Origin: DASQEH01 sp038237745 | GTDB lineage: Bacteria; Actinomycetota; Actinomycetes; Propionibacteriales; Nocardioidaceae | Length of the DNA stretch: 64,000 bases | Direction: 5' to 3' | NCBI GenBank assembly: GCA_038237745.1 | Contig: JBBRYJ010000003.1 | Location: 124,001 to 188,000 of the forward strand | In this document: positions 52,183 to 64,000 of the stretch, one piece after another | Position numbering within the stretch: the first letter of the stretch is position 1 | Layout of the letters: each line of letters starts with the position of its first letter | The notes under the pieces: generated by a model | Told to the model about the DNA's origin: nothing | Seen by the model: the letters and a program-made list of their open reading frames with translations, nothing else | The model's database searches: none | Program-made: the position numbers and the translations under genes

Positions 52183-52932
52183 TCACCGGCCGCGCTGAAA
52201 CTTGTCGATGTGCTCGCCGGTCGTGCTGACGAGCTCCGCGACCTCGCGAAGCTTGCGGTTGCTGTCCTGCGAGGCCTTGACGAGCAGCCCGAACGCCGCG
52301 TCCGCATCGATCTTGTGCCGCTCCATCAAGATCCCCTTGGCCTGGCCGATGACATCGCGGGAGCCCAGGGCGACCTCGAGGTCATGAGCATCACGGGCCG
52401 AGGCGAGCGCGATGGCCGCATGGGCCGCGAGAAGCCGCCCGAAGGCGACCGACTCGTCGGAGAAGGCGTTGCGTTCGCTGGCGTACAGGTTGAGGGCGCC
52501 GACAGTCCCCTGGTGCACGAACAGCTGGAACGACACCATGGAACGCACCCCTAGCTCGACGGCCCGGGGGGCGAAGTGGGGCCAGCGGTCGTCCTCGTCG
52601 AGGTCGTCGGCCAGCATGGTCGTCTTGCCGTGCAGCGCGCTGAGGCACGGTCCCTCACCCAGCGCGTACTGGACCTTGTCGACTGCTTCGACGATGTGGT
52701 GGCTGGCGGCCGGTGTGAACGGTCGGCCCTTCCACGTGGCAGTGATACCCGCGTGCTCGGCACCGACGATGTTGCTCAGGGTCACTGTGACGACCGCCTG
52801 CATCGTGGTATCGAGGTCGGGCTCCGCCTGCAACAGGCGCGCTGTTGCCGTCAACACCTCTGCAAGTGCGGCGCCACTGACGCGTCGCGTGCCACGAGCG
52901 GTGGACGGACCTCGCGAGTCGCCGATCGCCAT
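52183..52932 (-). CDS. GAF-ANTAR antitermination regulator
   Basis: 249 residues from the ATG at 52932, preceded by GGAGGGG; the open frame extends further but into the dnaK promoter. A GAF domain fills about residues 30-165 (LLQAEPDLDTTMQAVVTV, VDKVQYALGEGPCLSAL, SFQLFVHQGTVGALNLYA). An ANTAR domain follows at about 185-240 (ALGSRDVIGQAKGILMERHK, then ASQDSNRKLREVAELV). ANTAR proteins bind RNA hairpins to prevent termination. Signal and targets unknown. It diverges from dnaK and precedes the broken MEDS/ATPase gene. Confidence 0.9.
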   Translation of the reverse strand: MAIGDSRGPSTARGTRRVSGAALAEVLTATARLLQAEPDLDTTMQAVVTVTLSNIVGAEHAGITATWKGRPFTPAASHHIVEAVDKVQYALGEGPCLSALHGKTTMLADDLDEDDRWPHFAPRAVELGVRSMVSFQLFVHQGTVGALNLYASERNAFSDESVAFGRLLAAHAAIALASARDAHDLEVALGSRDVIGQAKGILMERHKIDADAAFGLLVKASQDSNRKLREVAELVSTTGEHIDKFQRGR

Positions 52933-53119
52933 ACCCCTCCTTCCTGCAGCCAGGCTCCATGATGACCCAGATCCCTGTGGATAGCGATATCTCTCAGGAG
53001 CATGCCGAAGTCCGCCCCCGCCATCGCAAGACAAGAGCTGGCCACGAGTGGCCCAGATCACAGATCACACACCGCGGATCAGGAACATCGACCCGCCTCG
53101 AACGTTGGAAACCGAGTAA

Positions 53120-53149
53120 GTTGAGTTCAGCGGGCTCAAGATTTTTGAG
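53120..53149 (+). promoter_or_regulatory. HAIR-type HspR operator upstream of dnaK
   Basis: GTTGAGT (53120-53126), seven bases, then GCTCAAG (53134-53140) matches the HspR inverted repeat CTTGAGT-N7-ACTCAAG except for the outer base of the left arm and the inner base of the right arm. A third half-site TTGAG (53145-53149) pairs with the right arm. It lies 62 bases before the dnaK start, in a 278-base region free of genes. Binding by the HspR encoded downstream is expected. Confidence 0.75.
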
Positions 53150-53210
53150 ATCGATGGACGCTACGGTAAGACTGGGTCCGAACGACCCAAACTCAGAAAG
53201 GCTCATCACT

Positions 53211-55084
<1,874 letters not shown>

Positions 55085-55088
<4 letters not shown>

Positions 55089-55795
55089 GCGGCGAGTTCT
55101 ACGAGCCGCAGGGGCCGGTGATCCGGGACAAGCGGCGCATCGACCCGGAGACGGGGGAGGTGAGGGTGCCTCGCACCGACGCGGAACCCTCACCCACCGG
55201 ACAGGCCGATGCTCCGTCGACAGCGGTCCCGGCGGAGTCCGAGGCCGAGATCCAGCTGGCCGAACGCACCGCCGACCTGCAACGTCTCCAGGCCGAATAT
55301 GTCAACTACAAACGCAGAGTCGATCGTGACCGCGAGGCCACCCGGCAGGCGGCGGTGGCCTCGGTTCTCACGTCCCTTCTCCCTGTGCTCGACGACATCG
55401 CCCGGGCCCGAGAGCACGACGAGCTCACGGGAGGGTTCAAGGCAGTTGCCGAGTCCCTGCAGCGCTCGGTCGCGGTTCTGGGACTGGTGCCCTTCGGAGA
55501 GGCGGGGGACGACTTCGACCCTCGGATTCACGAGGCGCTGATGCACAGCTACGCCGACGAGGTCGACGGGCCGGTGTGCCAAGAGATCCTCCAGGTGGGG
55601 TACCGCCTCGGAGACCGCATAATCCGGCCTGCACGGGTCGCCGTCGCTGAGCCGAACGAACCCCGGCCCCCTATTGGTCCTGACACGTCAGGCGAGGGTT
55701 CGCCGATGGTGTATGCCGCCACGGAGGACGACGAGACCGACGAGGCTGACGGGACCGACGCCATGGCGCCCGGCAGCGAGCTGCACGACGGCTGA
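55085..55795 (+). CDS. grpE: Nucleotide exchange factor GrpE
   Basis: 236 residues from a GTG that overlaps the dnaK stop codon. The long helix is at about 55-80 (LAERTADLQRLQAEYVNYKR). The conserved C-terminal core VLGLVPFGEAGDDFDPRIHE, ALMHSYADEV and ILQVGYRLGDRIIRPARVAV is typical of GrpE. Both ends are extended with Pro/Glu/Asp-rich sequence. It drives ADP release from DnaK. Confidence 0.96.
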
Positions 55796-55812
55796 CGGAG
55801 CAGGAGGCACGC

Positions 55813-56956
<1,144 letters not shown>

Positions 56957-56964
<8 letters not shown>

Positions 56965-57388
56965 GGCACGCATCACCTTCGAGGTGGGGAACCCTGATGC
57001 TCCGGTGTTCGTCATCAGCGTCGCCGCACAGCTGTCCGGGATGCATCCTCAGACCTTGCGCAGCTACGACCGGATGGGGCTCGTCAGTCCGGGCCGCGCT
57101 GGCGGTGGCGGGAGGCGCTACTCCCTCCGTGACGTCGAGCTTCTCCGGGTCGTCGGTGAGCTCACCGCCTCGGGTATCGGCATCGAGGGAGTGCGCCGGA
57201 TCTTGCATCTTGAGAACCAAGTCCTGGCCTTACAGTCGAAGGTGGCCGAGCTTGAGGCGGAGCTTGCCACAGCCGCCCAAGCCGGCCTCCCGAACCTTCC
57301 GGTGGTGCGGTCAGCCGGTGTTCTGACCCGGTACCAGCCGAGTGTCTTCGTGTCGGTGGACAGGCCGCCAGGCACGGACCGCCGCTGA
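56957..57388 (+). CDS. hspR: Heat-shock repressor HspR (MerR family)
   Basis: 143 residues from a GTG overlapping the dnaJ end by 8 nt. The MerR-type head VFVISVAAQLSGMHPQTLRS, YDRMGLVSPGR, GGGRRYSLRDVELLRVV is followed by a helical dimer region (LENQVLALQSKVAELEAELA) and a Pro/Arg-rich tail. It represses the operon through the HAIR site at 53120-53149 in a loop that also involves DnaK in related species. Confidence 0.96.
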
Positions 57389-57434
57389 CCATTGCCAGCG
57401 GCTGACCTCTTACCATCTGACCCGAGGAGACGTC

Positions 57435-60023
57435 ATGGACGCAGACAAGTTCACGCGTCGCAGCCAAGAGGCGATCGGTGCCGCCATCCAGCTCGCCACC
57501 TCCACCGGCAACCCGACCGCCGAGCCGGTCCATCTGCTGTCGGCGCTGTTGTCCCAGCCGGAGGGGATCGCCGGAGCGCTCGTGCGGGCCGTGGGAGTCG
57601 ACCCCTCGTCGTTGACCGGACCGGTCGAGGTGGCTCTGCGTCGCCTTCCGTCCGCCTCAGGATCGACGATGACGTCGCCGTCGTACGGACGAGGTACCAT
57701 CCTCGCGCTCCAGGCCGCGGAGAAGCTGGCCGAGTCGCTCGGGGACGACTACGTGTCGACAGAGCACCTACTCGTCGCCGTCGCTTCGGTCGACGGCCCG
57801 GTGAAGGACCTGCTTGTCTCGGCCGGAGTCACCGACGACGCCCTCGAGGCCGCGTTCGCCACCGTGCGTGGCTCTGCGCGGGTCACCAGTCCTGAGCCCG
57901 AAGCGACCTACCAGTCGTTGGAGAAGTACGCCGTCGACCTGACGGCGGCGGCGGGAGAGGGCCGACTCGACCCGGTGATCGGCAGAGACAGCGAGATCCG
58001 CCGTGTCGTGCAGGTGCTGTCGCGGCGTACCAAGAACAACCCGGTCCTCATCGGTGAGCCGGGCGTCGGCAAGACCGCGGTGGTCGAGGGGCTGGCGCAG
58101 CGGATAGTGGCCGGTGACGTGCCCGAGTCGCTTCGCGGCAGGCGGCTCCTGTCGCTCGACCTCGCCGCCATGGTCGCCGGGGCGAAGTACCGGGGCGAGT
58201 TCGAGGAACGGCTCAAGGCCGTCCTCTCCGAGATCAGGGACTCCGGCGGCCAGGTCGTCACCTTCATCGACGAGCTGCACACCGTCGTGGGTGCTGGTGC
58301 GAGCGGTGACTCGGCGATGGACGCGGGCAACATGCTCAAACCGATGCTGGCCCGCGGCGAGCTGCGGATGATCGGCGCCACCACGCTCGACGAGTACCGC
58401 GAACGCATCGAGAAGGACCCCGCCCTGGAACGACGCTTCCAGCAGGTGTTCGTCGGTGAGCCGAGCGTCGACGACACGATCGCCATCCTTCGTGGGCTGA
58501 AGGAGCGCTACGAGGCCCACCACAAGGTGTCGATCGCCGATTCGGCCCTCGTTGCGGCAGCAGCACTCTCCGACCGCTACATCAGCGGTCGTCAGCTGCC
58601 CGACAAGGCGATCGACCTCATCGACGAGGCGTCGTCTCGGCTCCGGATGGAGATCGACTCCAGTCCTGTGGAGATCGACGAGCTTCGCCGCAACGTCGAC
58701 CGGATCAAGATGGAGGAGTTCCACCTCTCCAAGGAAGACGACGACGGCAGCCGCGACCGGCTGCTCCGGCTCCGCTCCGAGCTCGCCGACTCCGAGGAGG
58801 AGCTGCGCCACCTCGAGGCGAGGTGGGAGCGCGAGAAATCCATGCTGAACCGGGTGGGCGACATCATGGAGCGCATCAACGAGCTCCGCACCGAGGCCGA
58901 CAAGGACACCCGCGAAGGCGAACTCGAAACGGCGTCACGGCTGCTGTACAGCGAAATCCCGGCCCTGGAGGCCGAGCTTGCCCAGGCTCAGGCGACGGCC
59001 GACGCCGACCCGCTCGACCTGATGGTGCACGAGGAGGTGGGCGCGGACGAGGTCGCCGAGGTGGTCGCCGCCTGGACGGGGATTCCCACCGGACGCCTGC
59101 TCGAGGGCGAGACCGGCAAGTTGCTGCGGATGGAGGAGGAACTGGGCAAACGCCTCATCGGCCAGCGCACCGCCGTGACGGCGGTCTCGGATGCGGTGCG
59201 CCGGGCCCGAGCCGGAATCTCGGACCCCGACCGGCCCACCGGCTCGTTCCTGTTCCTAGGCCCCACCGGCGTGGGGAAGACCGAGCTGGCCAAGGCTCTC
59301 GCGGACTTCCTCTTCGACGACGAGCGCGCCATCATCCGCATCGACATGAGTGAGTACTCCGAGAAGCACACGGTCTCGCGGCTCGTGGGGGCACCCCCTG
59401 GGTACGTCGGGTACGACGAAGGCGGCCAGCTCACCGAAGCAGTTCGTCGCCGGCCCTACTCGGTGGTGCTCCTCGACGAGGTGGAGAAGGCGCATCCGGA
59501 GGTGTTCGACATCCTCCTCCAGGTGCTCGACGACGGGCGGCTCACCGACGGGCAGGGCCGGACCGTCGACTTTCGCAACACACTGCTCATCTTGACCAGC
59601 AACCTCGGTTCCCATTACCTGGTGGACCCTTTGCTCGACGACGCGAAGAAGCGCGACGCGGTCATGTCCGCGGTGCGCGCGGCGTTCAAGCCGGAGTTCC
59701 TGAACCGGCTCGACGAGGTCGTGCTCTTCGACCCCCTCGGTACAGAAGAGCTCAGCTCGATCGTCGGACTTCAGATCGAGCTGTTGGCGAAGAGGTTGTC
59801 GTCGAGGCGGATCGGCCTCGAGGTCACCGAGGCGGCCCGCGAGTGGCTCGCCCTCACCGGATTCGACCCGGCGTACGGTGCCCGCCCGCTGCGACGGCTC
59901 GTCCAGAGCTCGATCGGTGACCCCCTTGCCCGAGCCCTGCTGGCGGGCCAGGCGTCCGACGGCGACACTGTCAGGGTGGACCTCGACGCGTCCCGAGACG
60001 GCCTGGCGGTGACCGCTGCATGA
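57435..60023 (+). CDS. clpB: ATP-dependent disaggregase ClpB
   Basis: 862 residues from the ATG at 57435, after GAGGAGA. It has an N-domain (about 1-150), NBD1 (Walker A GEPGVGKTAVVEG, pore loop AGAKYRGEFEERLK), the coiled-coil middle domain (about 410-525) and NBD2 (FLGPTGVGKTELAKALADFL, pore loop GAPPGYVGYDEGG, IDMSEYSEKH). It rescues aggregated proteins with DnaK. Only 46 bases separate it from hspR and no HAIR site lies between, so it is probably read through from the dnaK promoter. Confidence 0.97.
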   Translation: MDADKFTRRSQEAIGAAIQLATSTGNPTAEPVHLLSALLSQPEGIAGALVRAVGVDPSSLTGPVEVALRRLPSASGSTMTSPSYGRGTILALQAAEKLAESLGDDYVSTEHLLVAVASVDGPVKDLLVSAGVTDDALEAAFATVRGSARVTSPEPEATYQSLEKYAVDLTAAAGEGRLDPVIGRDSEIRRVVQVLSRRTKNNPVLIGEPGVGKTAVVEGLAQRIVAGDVPESLRGRRLLSLDLAAMVAGAKYRGEFEERLKAVLSEIRDSGGQVVTFIDELHTVVGAGASGDSAMDAGNMLKPMLARGELRMIGATTLDEYRERIEKDPALERRFQQVFVGEPSVDDTIAILRGLKERYEAHHKVSIADSALVAAAALSDRYISGRQLPDKAIDLIDEASSRLRMEIDSSPVEIDELRRNVDRIKMEEFHLSKEDDDGSRDRLLRLRSELADSEEELRHLEARWEREKSMLNRVGDIMERINELRTEADKDTREGELETASRLLYSEIPALEAELAQAQATADADPLDLMVHEEVGADEVAEVVAAWTGIPTGRLLEGETGKLLRMEEELGKRLIGQRTAVTAVSDAVRRARAGISDPDRPTGSFLFLGPTGVGKTELAKALADFLFDDERAIIRIDMSEYSEKHTVSRLVGAPPGYVGYDEGGQLTEAVRRRPYSVVLLDEVEKAHPEVFDILLQVLDDGRLTDGQGRTVDFRNTLLILTSNLGSHYLVDPLLDDAKKRDAVMSAVRAAFKPEFLNRLDEVVLFDPLGTEELSSIVGLQIELLAKRLSSRRIGLEVTEAAREWLALTGFDPAYGARPLRRLVQSSIGDPLARALLAGQASDGDTVRVDLDASRDGLAVTAA

Positions 60024-60571
60024 CCTCGGCGCCGGCCGGCCGAGGCACCCGCCCGCGGGAGGTCACCTTCGGTGGCTTCCAGGCTCTCATCGGGGGGGCG
60101 CTCGCAACAGTCCTGCTCATCGGCACGGCGAGGCAGCTGTACAGCTCTCAGATGCGTGACGTGCTCGTGCAGGCGCTCGACGACCCGCGGGCCTCGCAGC
60201 TGGGTATCACCGTGGACACGGCGCGCACCATGGCCAGGTACGCGATCATGGTGATGGGCGTGGTGAGCGTGGCGTCGGTGATCCTCGCGGTGTTCGTCCT
60301 GCGCCGGCACCGCACGTCGCGTACCGCCCTGACGGTTCTAGGAGCCCTTGTCGGGCTGGTCACCTTGTTCGGAGGTCCCGGCGGCTGGGCGGTCACGCTC
60401 TACATCGCGGTATCCACGGCGATGCTGTGGTCCAAGCCGGCACGCGCCTGGTTCGCGGAGCCTGCGACGCCGGTCGGACAGTGGCCGCCGCAGGGTTCCG
60501 GAGGCCCCTCCGGAACCCGGCCCCCTCCCCCTCCGCCCCCTCCCCCACCTCCGCCAGCTGCGAGACCTTGA
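60020..60571 (+). CDS. Hypothetical membrane protein with polyproline tail
   Basis: 183 residues whose ATG overlaps the clpB stop (ATGA). About four hydrophobic helices (VTFGGFQALIGGALATVLLI, YAIMVMGVVSVASVILAVFV, LTVLGALVGLVTLFGGPGGW, VTLYIAVSTAMLW) are followed by a Gly/Pro-rich cytoplasmic tail with a run of twelve prolines. No named family recognised. Coupling to clpB suggests stress-related expression. Confidence 0.72.
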   Translation: MTSAPAGRGTRPREVTFGGFQALIGGALATVLLIGTARQLYSSQMRDVLVQALDDPRASQLGITVDTARTMARYAIMVMGVVSVASVILAVFVLRRHRTSRTALTVLGALVGLVTLFGGPGGWAVTLYIAVSTAMLWSKPARAWFAEPATPVGQWPPQGSGGPSGTRPPPPPPPPPPPPAARP

Positions 60572-60635
60572 CGGACCTGCTTGCCCGACCTGGCAGCGCG
60601 GGTTCCGGACGCGAGGGCTCGATAGGGTCGACGCT

Positions 60636-61172
60636 GTGAGCGATCGCAGCGAGCTGCTGGCACAGATCACCTCGAAGGCAGTGGTGCCGGGGCAGGTCAC
60701 TCTCTCGTCGGGAAGGACCGCGGACAGCTACGTGGATCTGCGCAGGATCACCCTGGACGGGACCGCCGCGCCCCTTGTCGGAAGGGTGATGCGTGAGGTG
60801 ACGTCGGAGGTCCGGTACGACGCAGTCGGCGGCCTTACCCTCGGAGCCGACCCGGTCGCGGCTGCCATGCTGCATGCGGCGGCTGCTGTCGGCGAGACGT
60901 TGGACGCCTTCGTCGTACGCAAGGAGGGCAAGGCGCATGGGCTGCAGCGCCGGATCGAGGGGCCGGACGTGCTCGGGCGCAGAGTGCTGGCGGTCGAGGA
61001 CACGTCGACCACTGGCGGCTCCGTGCTCCGGGCGGTCGAGGCGCTGCGGTCGGCGGACGCGGAGGTCGTCGCCGTGGCCGTCATCGTCGACCGCGGCGCC
61101 AGAGAGGCGGTCGAGGCGGAGGGCTTGCGCTACATCGCCGTGTACGAGCTCAGCGAGCTCGGCATCGCCTGA
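60636..61172 (+). CDS. pyrE: Orotate phosphoribosyltransferase
   Basis: 178 residues from a GTG at 60636. VTLSSGRTADSYVDLRRITL, GGLTLGADPVAAAMLHAA, DAFVVRKEGKAHGLQRRIEG and the PRPP loop VLAVEDTSTTGGSVLRAVEA are typical. It adds phosphoribose to orotate in pyrimidine synthesis. It follows the proline-tailed membrane gene by 64 bases and converges on the DUF1232 gene. Confidence 0.95.
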   Translation: MSDRSELLAQITSKAVVPGQVTLSSGRTADSYVDLRRITLDGTAAPLVGRVMREVTSEVRYDAVGGLTLGADPVAAAMLHAAAAVGETLDAFVVRKEGKAHGLQRRIEGPDVLGRRVLAVEDTSTTGGSVLRAVEALRSADAEVVAVAVIVDRGAREAVEAEGLRYIAVYELSELGIA

Positions 61173-61182
61173 CGATCGTCGG

Positions 61183-61701
61183 TCATGCGTCAGGATCCTC
61201 TTCGAGGAACGGATCGAGCTCGTGCGCCGCGGCACCGAAGACCCAGCTGAGTAGTAGCACGTCGTCGATGTACCCGCCGACACGGAAGTCCGGGACCAGG
61301 TCGACCGGTGTGATCAGGTAGTGGAGGGCGGCGACGATCAGTCGTTCGCGAGCAGCACGACCTGCCACCGGCGGGCTCTCGCCCTCCGGCTGCACGGCGT
61401 TGTAGCTCGGCCGCCCGTCGTTCCAGGGGGGCCGCCCGGCGTCTGCCGCAGGAGGCTCGAGCAGGTCCGCTCGGGTGTGCAGGAAGCGCATGGCAGCAGC
61501 CACCCGGTCGGCTATCGCTGAGAGCGGCGCGTCGTCGTAGACGAGCTTCGCGACCTCGTCGGCGAGGTCACGGAGCGCCACCGGGTCGTCGACTATTGTC
61601 AGCGCCCGCCCTCGGGACTCGAGAAACGCCGGGCTCTGCAGCACCTTGGTGACCGTCGACTTCGGTGTGCGGAAGAGGGGCCTCCAGTTCTGCTCGTTCA
61701 C
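61183..61701 (-). CDS. DUF1232 (YkvA-like) protein
   Basis: 172 residues. The diagnostic segment ALHYLITPVDLVPDFRVGGY-IDDVLLLSWVFGAA sits at the C-terminal end, as in DUF1232/YkvA proteins. The first 120 residues are charged and helical. Function of the family is unknown. It reads leftwards, 21 bases after the aldolase gene, and converges on pyrE. Confidence 0.85.
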   Translation of the reverse strand: MNEQNWRPLFRTPKSTVTKVLQSPAFLESRGRALTIVDDPVALRDLADEVAKLVYDDAPLSAIADRVAAAMRFLHTRADLLEPPAADAGRPPWNDGRPSYNAVQPEGESPPVAGRAARERLIVAALHYLITPVDLVPDFRVGGYIDDVLLLSWVFGAAAHELDPFLEEDPDA

Positions 61702-61722
61702 ACGCTCCCCCTTGTTCTGCTG

Positions 61723-62757
61723 TCAGGCGCCAAGTGACGTGCCCGCCGACCGCAGGTTCTCGCAGGCGGTGACGACCCGGGACGCCATGCCGGCTTCAGC
61801 GGCCTTGCCCCAGGAACGAGGGTCGTAGACCTTCTTGTCGCCGACGTCGCCGTCGACCTTCAGAACGCCCGCGTAGTTGGAGAACATGTGGTCGACGACA
61901 GGTCGGGTGAACGCGTACTGGGTGTCTGTGTCGACGTTCATCTTCACGACCCCGTAGTCGAGCGCCTCTCTGATCTCCTCCAGGAGCGAGCCGGAGCCGC
62001 CGTGGAACACGAGGTCGAACGGCTTCGCATCGGCGTTCATGCCCTTTTCCTCAGCTACGGCGCGCTGCGCGTCCTTGAGGATCTCGGGCCGCAGCTTCAC
62101 GTTTCCCGGCTTGTACACCCCGTGCACGTTGCCGAAGGTGAGCGCGGTCAGGTAGCGGCCGTCATCACCGAGCCCGAGCACGTCGGCGACGCGCTGGGCG
62201 TCACCAGGTGTGGTGTACAGCTTCTCGTCCATCGCCCCGACGACTCCGTCCTCCTCGCCGCCTACGACCCCTACCTCGATCTCCAGTACGACATGGGCGG
62301 CAGCCGCCTTCTCCAGCAGCTCGCGGGCGATCGACAGGTTCTCCTCAAGCTCGACGGCCGAGCCGTCCCACATGTGTGACTGGAAGATCGGCTCGCCTCC
62401 GGCAGCCACCCGCCGGCGCGACTCCTCCAGCAGCGGCCGGACGAAGTCGTCCAGCTTGTCCTTCGGGCAGTGATCTGTGTGGAGCGCGACGTTGACCGGG
62501 TAGCGCTTCGCGGCCTCGTGTGCGAACGCCGCGAAGGCCAGGGACCCTGCCACCATGTTCTTGATCGTGGTTCCGGAGAGGAACTCCGCCCCGCCGGTGG
62601 ACACCTGGACGATGCCGTCGCTCTCCGCCTCGGAGAACCCGCGCAGCGCCGCATGCAGCGTCAGGGACGACGAGACATTGATGGCAGGGAAGGCGAACTG
62701 CTCCGCCTTGGCCTTGTCGAGCATGGCGCTGTAGACGTCCGGGGTGGCGATTGGCAT
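61723..62757 (-). CDS. fbaA: Class II fructose-bisphosphate aldolase
   Basis: 344 residues. PIATPDVYSAMLDKAKAEQF, AFPAINVSSSLTLHAALRGF, NVALHTDHCPKDKLDDFVRP (zinc His pair), LEIEVGVVGGEEDGV, TFGNVHGVYKPGNVKLRPEI and DLVFHGGSGSLLEEIREALD (zinc His) mark the class II type A enzyme. It interconverts fructose 1,6-bisphosphate and the two triose phosphates. It is probably co-transcribed with the DUF1232 gene. Confidence 0.97.
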   Translation of the reverse strand: MPIATPDVYSAMLDKAKAEQFAFPAINVSSSLTLHAALRGFSEAESDGIVQVSTGGAEFLSGTTIKNMVAGSLAFAAFAHEAAKRYPVNVALHTDHCPKDKLDDFVRPLLEESRRRVAAGGEPIFQSHMWDGSAVELEENLSIARELLEKAAAAHVVLEIEVGVVGGEEDGVVGAMDEKLYTTPGDAQRVADVLGLGDDGRYLTALTFGNVHGVYKPGNVKLRPEILKDAQRAVAEEKGMNADAKPFDLVFHGGSGSLLEEIREALDYGVVKMNVDTDTQYAFTRPVVDHMFSNYAGVLKVDGDVGDKKVYDPRSWGKAAEAGMASRVVTACENLRSAGTSLGA

Positions 62758-62837
62758 GGCAGCTCCGTGTGGTCAAGGTGGCGTACGCCGACCAGTATCA
62801 CGTGCTCTGCCCAGTACTGCCAGCGTGGGCGAGCCGC

Positions 62838-63482
62838 TCAGTCCGCGGCCGGTAGGACGTGCTGACGGATCCAGGTGTGCATGGCGATGGCCGCGGCGGC
62901 GCCGGCGTTGATCGACCTGGTCGAGCCGAACTGGGCGATCGACAGCGTGGACCGGCATTCCCGCCGCATCTCCTGCGTCAGGCCCGGCCCCTCCTGGCCC
63001 AGGACGAGCACGCACGCTGCCGGCAGGACCGCAGTCTCGATCGGCTCGGCGTCCGGCGGGTTGTCGATTCCGAGCAGGGGGAGCTGCGCGCCGGCCGCCC
63101 AGCTGGTGAACTGCTCGATCGTCTCGTGGTGCCTGATGTGCTGGTACCGGTCGGTGACCATCGCGCCTCGGCGGTTCCACCGCTTGCGTCCGACGATGTG
63201 GACCTCCGCGGCGAGGAACGCGTTCGCAGTCCGGACGACCGATCCGATGTTGAAGTCGTGCTGCCAGTTCTCGATGGCGACGTGGAACCGGTGACGGCAC
63301 GTGTCCAGGTCGGCCACGATCGCCTCGAGGCGCCAGTAGCGGTAGCGGTCGGCGACGTTGCGCCGGTCACCGTCTCGGAGCAGGACGGGGTCGAGGCGGG
63401 GGTCGGCCGGACGAGGGCCGGACCAGGGGCCGACGCCGACTCCATCGGGCATGCGCTTTGGCTCGCCCTGCGCTGCTTTCAC
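62838..63482 (-). CDS. SpoU/TrmH family RNA 2'-O-methyltransferase
   Basis: 214 residues from a GTG (an ATG at 63452 is an alternative). The three SPOUT motifs are clear: HDFNIGSVVRTANAFLAAEV, CVLVLGQEGPGLTQEMRREC and STRSINAGAAAAIAMHTWIR, forming the knotted S-adenosylmethionine site. It methylates a tRNA or rRNA ribose; the target cannot be told. It lies between the aldolase gene (81 bases away) and a divergent DedA gene. Confidence 0.92.
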   Translation of the reverse strand: MKAAQGEPKRMPDGVGVGPWSGPRPADPRLDPVLLRDGDRRNVADRYRYWRLEAIVADLDTCRHRFHVAIENWQHDFNIGSVVRTANAFLAAEVHIVGRKRWNRRGAMVTDRYQHIRHHETIEQFTSWAAGAQLPLLGIDNPPDAEPIETAVLPAACVLVLGQEGPGLTQEMRRECRSTLSIAQFGSTRSINAGAAAAIAMHTWIRQHVLPAAD

Positions 63483-63516
63483 GGAGAAAGCGTAGAGCGA
63501 CGACTACTCTCGACCT

Positions 63517-64000
63517 GTGTTCAACGACTTCCAGCACGTCATGCTGCTCAGCGGCCTGCTCGACCCGCAGACCTGGATCGACCGGTTCGGCTCGTACGCC
63601 TTGTGGGGCGTCGCCGCCATCGTCTTCATCGAGTGCTGGCTGTTCCCGTTCCTGCCGGGGGACTCACTGCTGTTTCTGATCGGCCTTCTCATCTCGCAGC
63701 AGGACCAGGTGACCACTCCGCTCTGGCTCGCATGTCTCGTGCTCACCGTGGCGGCGATCGCGAGCAACGTGGTCGGATACCTCGTGGGCGCCCGACTCGG
63801 GCCGGCGGTGTTCAACCGGCCGGACTCTCGCTTCTTCAAGCAGGACTACGTCGACAAGACCTATGCGTTCTTCGACAAGTACGGCAACCGGGCCATCGTG
63901 CTGGCGCGGTTCGTCCCCATCGTCCGCACCTTCATCACGCTGGCCGCAGGGGTGGGCAGGATGCCGATGCGGCGCTTTGTCGTCTACTCGGCCATCGGGG
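63517..64000 (+). CDS. DedA family membrane protein (partial, cut by window end)
   Basis: 161 codons are visible from a GTG at 63517; the gene runs off the right edge. IVFIECWLFPFLPGDSLLFLIG has the FLPG motif, NVVGYLVGARLGPAVFNRPD the conserved GYxxGxxxGP segment, and FDKYGNRAIVLARFVPIVRT with FITLAAGVGRM the RF-P-R-G signature. DedA proteins are membrane transporters or scramblases involved in lipid-carrier recycling and envelope balance. It diverges from the SpoU gene by 34 bases. Confidence 0.92.
   Translation, partial: MFNDFQHVMLLSGLLDPQTWIDRFGSYALWGVAAIVFIECWLFPFLPGDSLLFLIGLLISQQDQVTTPLWLACLVLTVAAIASNVVGYLVGARLGPAVFNRPDSRFFKQDYVDKTYAFFDKYGNRAIVLARFVPIVRTFITLAAGVGRMPMRRFVVYSAIG

Overview
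The window is chromosomal DNA from a high-GC Gram-positive bacterium. The signs are strong G/C preference at third codon positions, frequent GTG starts, 1-8 nt gene overlaps, an HspR/HAIR-controlled dnaK operon, a Cys-Ser-Gly histidine ammonia-lyase, and a clpB/pyrE/trmH/fba/dedA neighbourhood like the one I recall from actinomycetes. I infer an actinobacterium, probably of the Nocardioidaceae/Propionibacteriales type. No rRNA, CRISPR array, prophage or insertion sequence was seen. There is one tRNA (Gly, CCC).

Layout. 0.3-1.5 kb: a family III CoA-transferase. 1.6-7.7 kb: a cobalamin riboswitch followed by five tightly packed genes. These are a secreted alpha/alpha-toroid protein, a secreted DUF4430-like protein with an LPDTG wall anchor, and a complete ECF transporter (T protein, fused ATPases, S component). 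The first two proteins look like the two halves of animal intrinsic factor/transcobalamin, so this reads as a surface vitamin B12 capture-and-import system and is the highlight of the window. 7.7-11.7 kb: phenylacetate genes (paaK, paaI-type thioesterase, GNAT, paaN). 11.7-16.8 kb: small membrane proteins, a DEAD-box helicase, a decayed DedA remnant, an Rrf2 regulator, a DUF421 protein and chorismate mutase. 16.8-21 kb: glycolate oxidase glcDEF. 21-31 kb: a Tat-exported multicopper oxidase, an SDR, a secreted propeller with a His/Asp/Glu-rich loop, a DUF1906 lysozyme-like protein, a LOG-like protein, a propeller-like hypothetical protein, a mannitol dehydrogenase family protein and a cupin.

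31-33.2 kb is a worn accessory patch beside tRNA-Gly: an RTX fragment, a frameshifted LysE exporter and a CGNR regulator with a striking four-site symmetric operator. 33.3-39 kb: an EamA transporter, dCTP deaminase, a ribbon-helix-helix regulator with its DUF4097 partner, and an EtfD-type membrane Fe-S reductase. 39-51 kb: histidine utilisation. An IclR regulator faces hutH-hutU across a palindrome. After an interruption of three unrelated genes come an M20 amidohydrolase, hutF and hutI. Together they give the route histidine, urocanate, imidazolonepropionate, formiminoglutamate, formylglutamate, glutamate, with the M20 enzyme the likely deformylase. 51-53 kb: a GAF-ANTAR regulator and a frameshifted MEDS/ATPase sensor gene. 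53.1-60 kb: the chaperone operon dnaK-grpE-dnaJ-hspR-clpB. 60-64 kb: a membrane protein, pyrE, DUF1232, fructose-bisphosphate aldolase, a SpoU methyltransferase and a DedA gene cut by the window edge.

Three genes (DedA remnant, LysE, MEDS/ATPase) need frameshifts to be read. The DedA case is clearly decay; the other two could be mutations or sequence errors.
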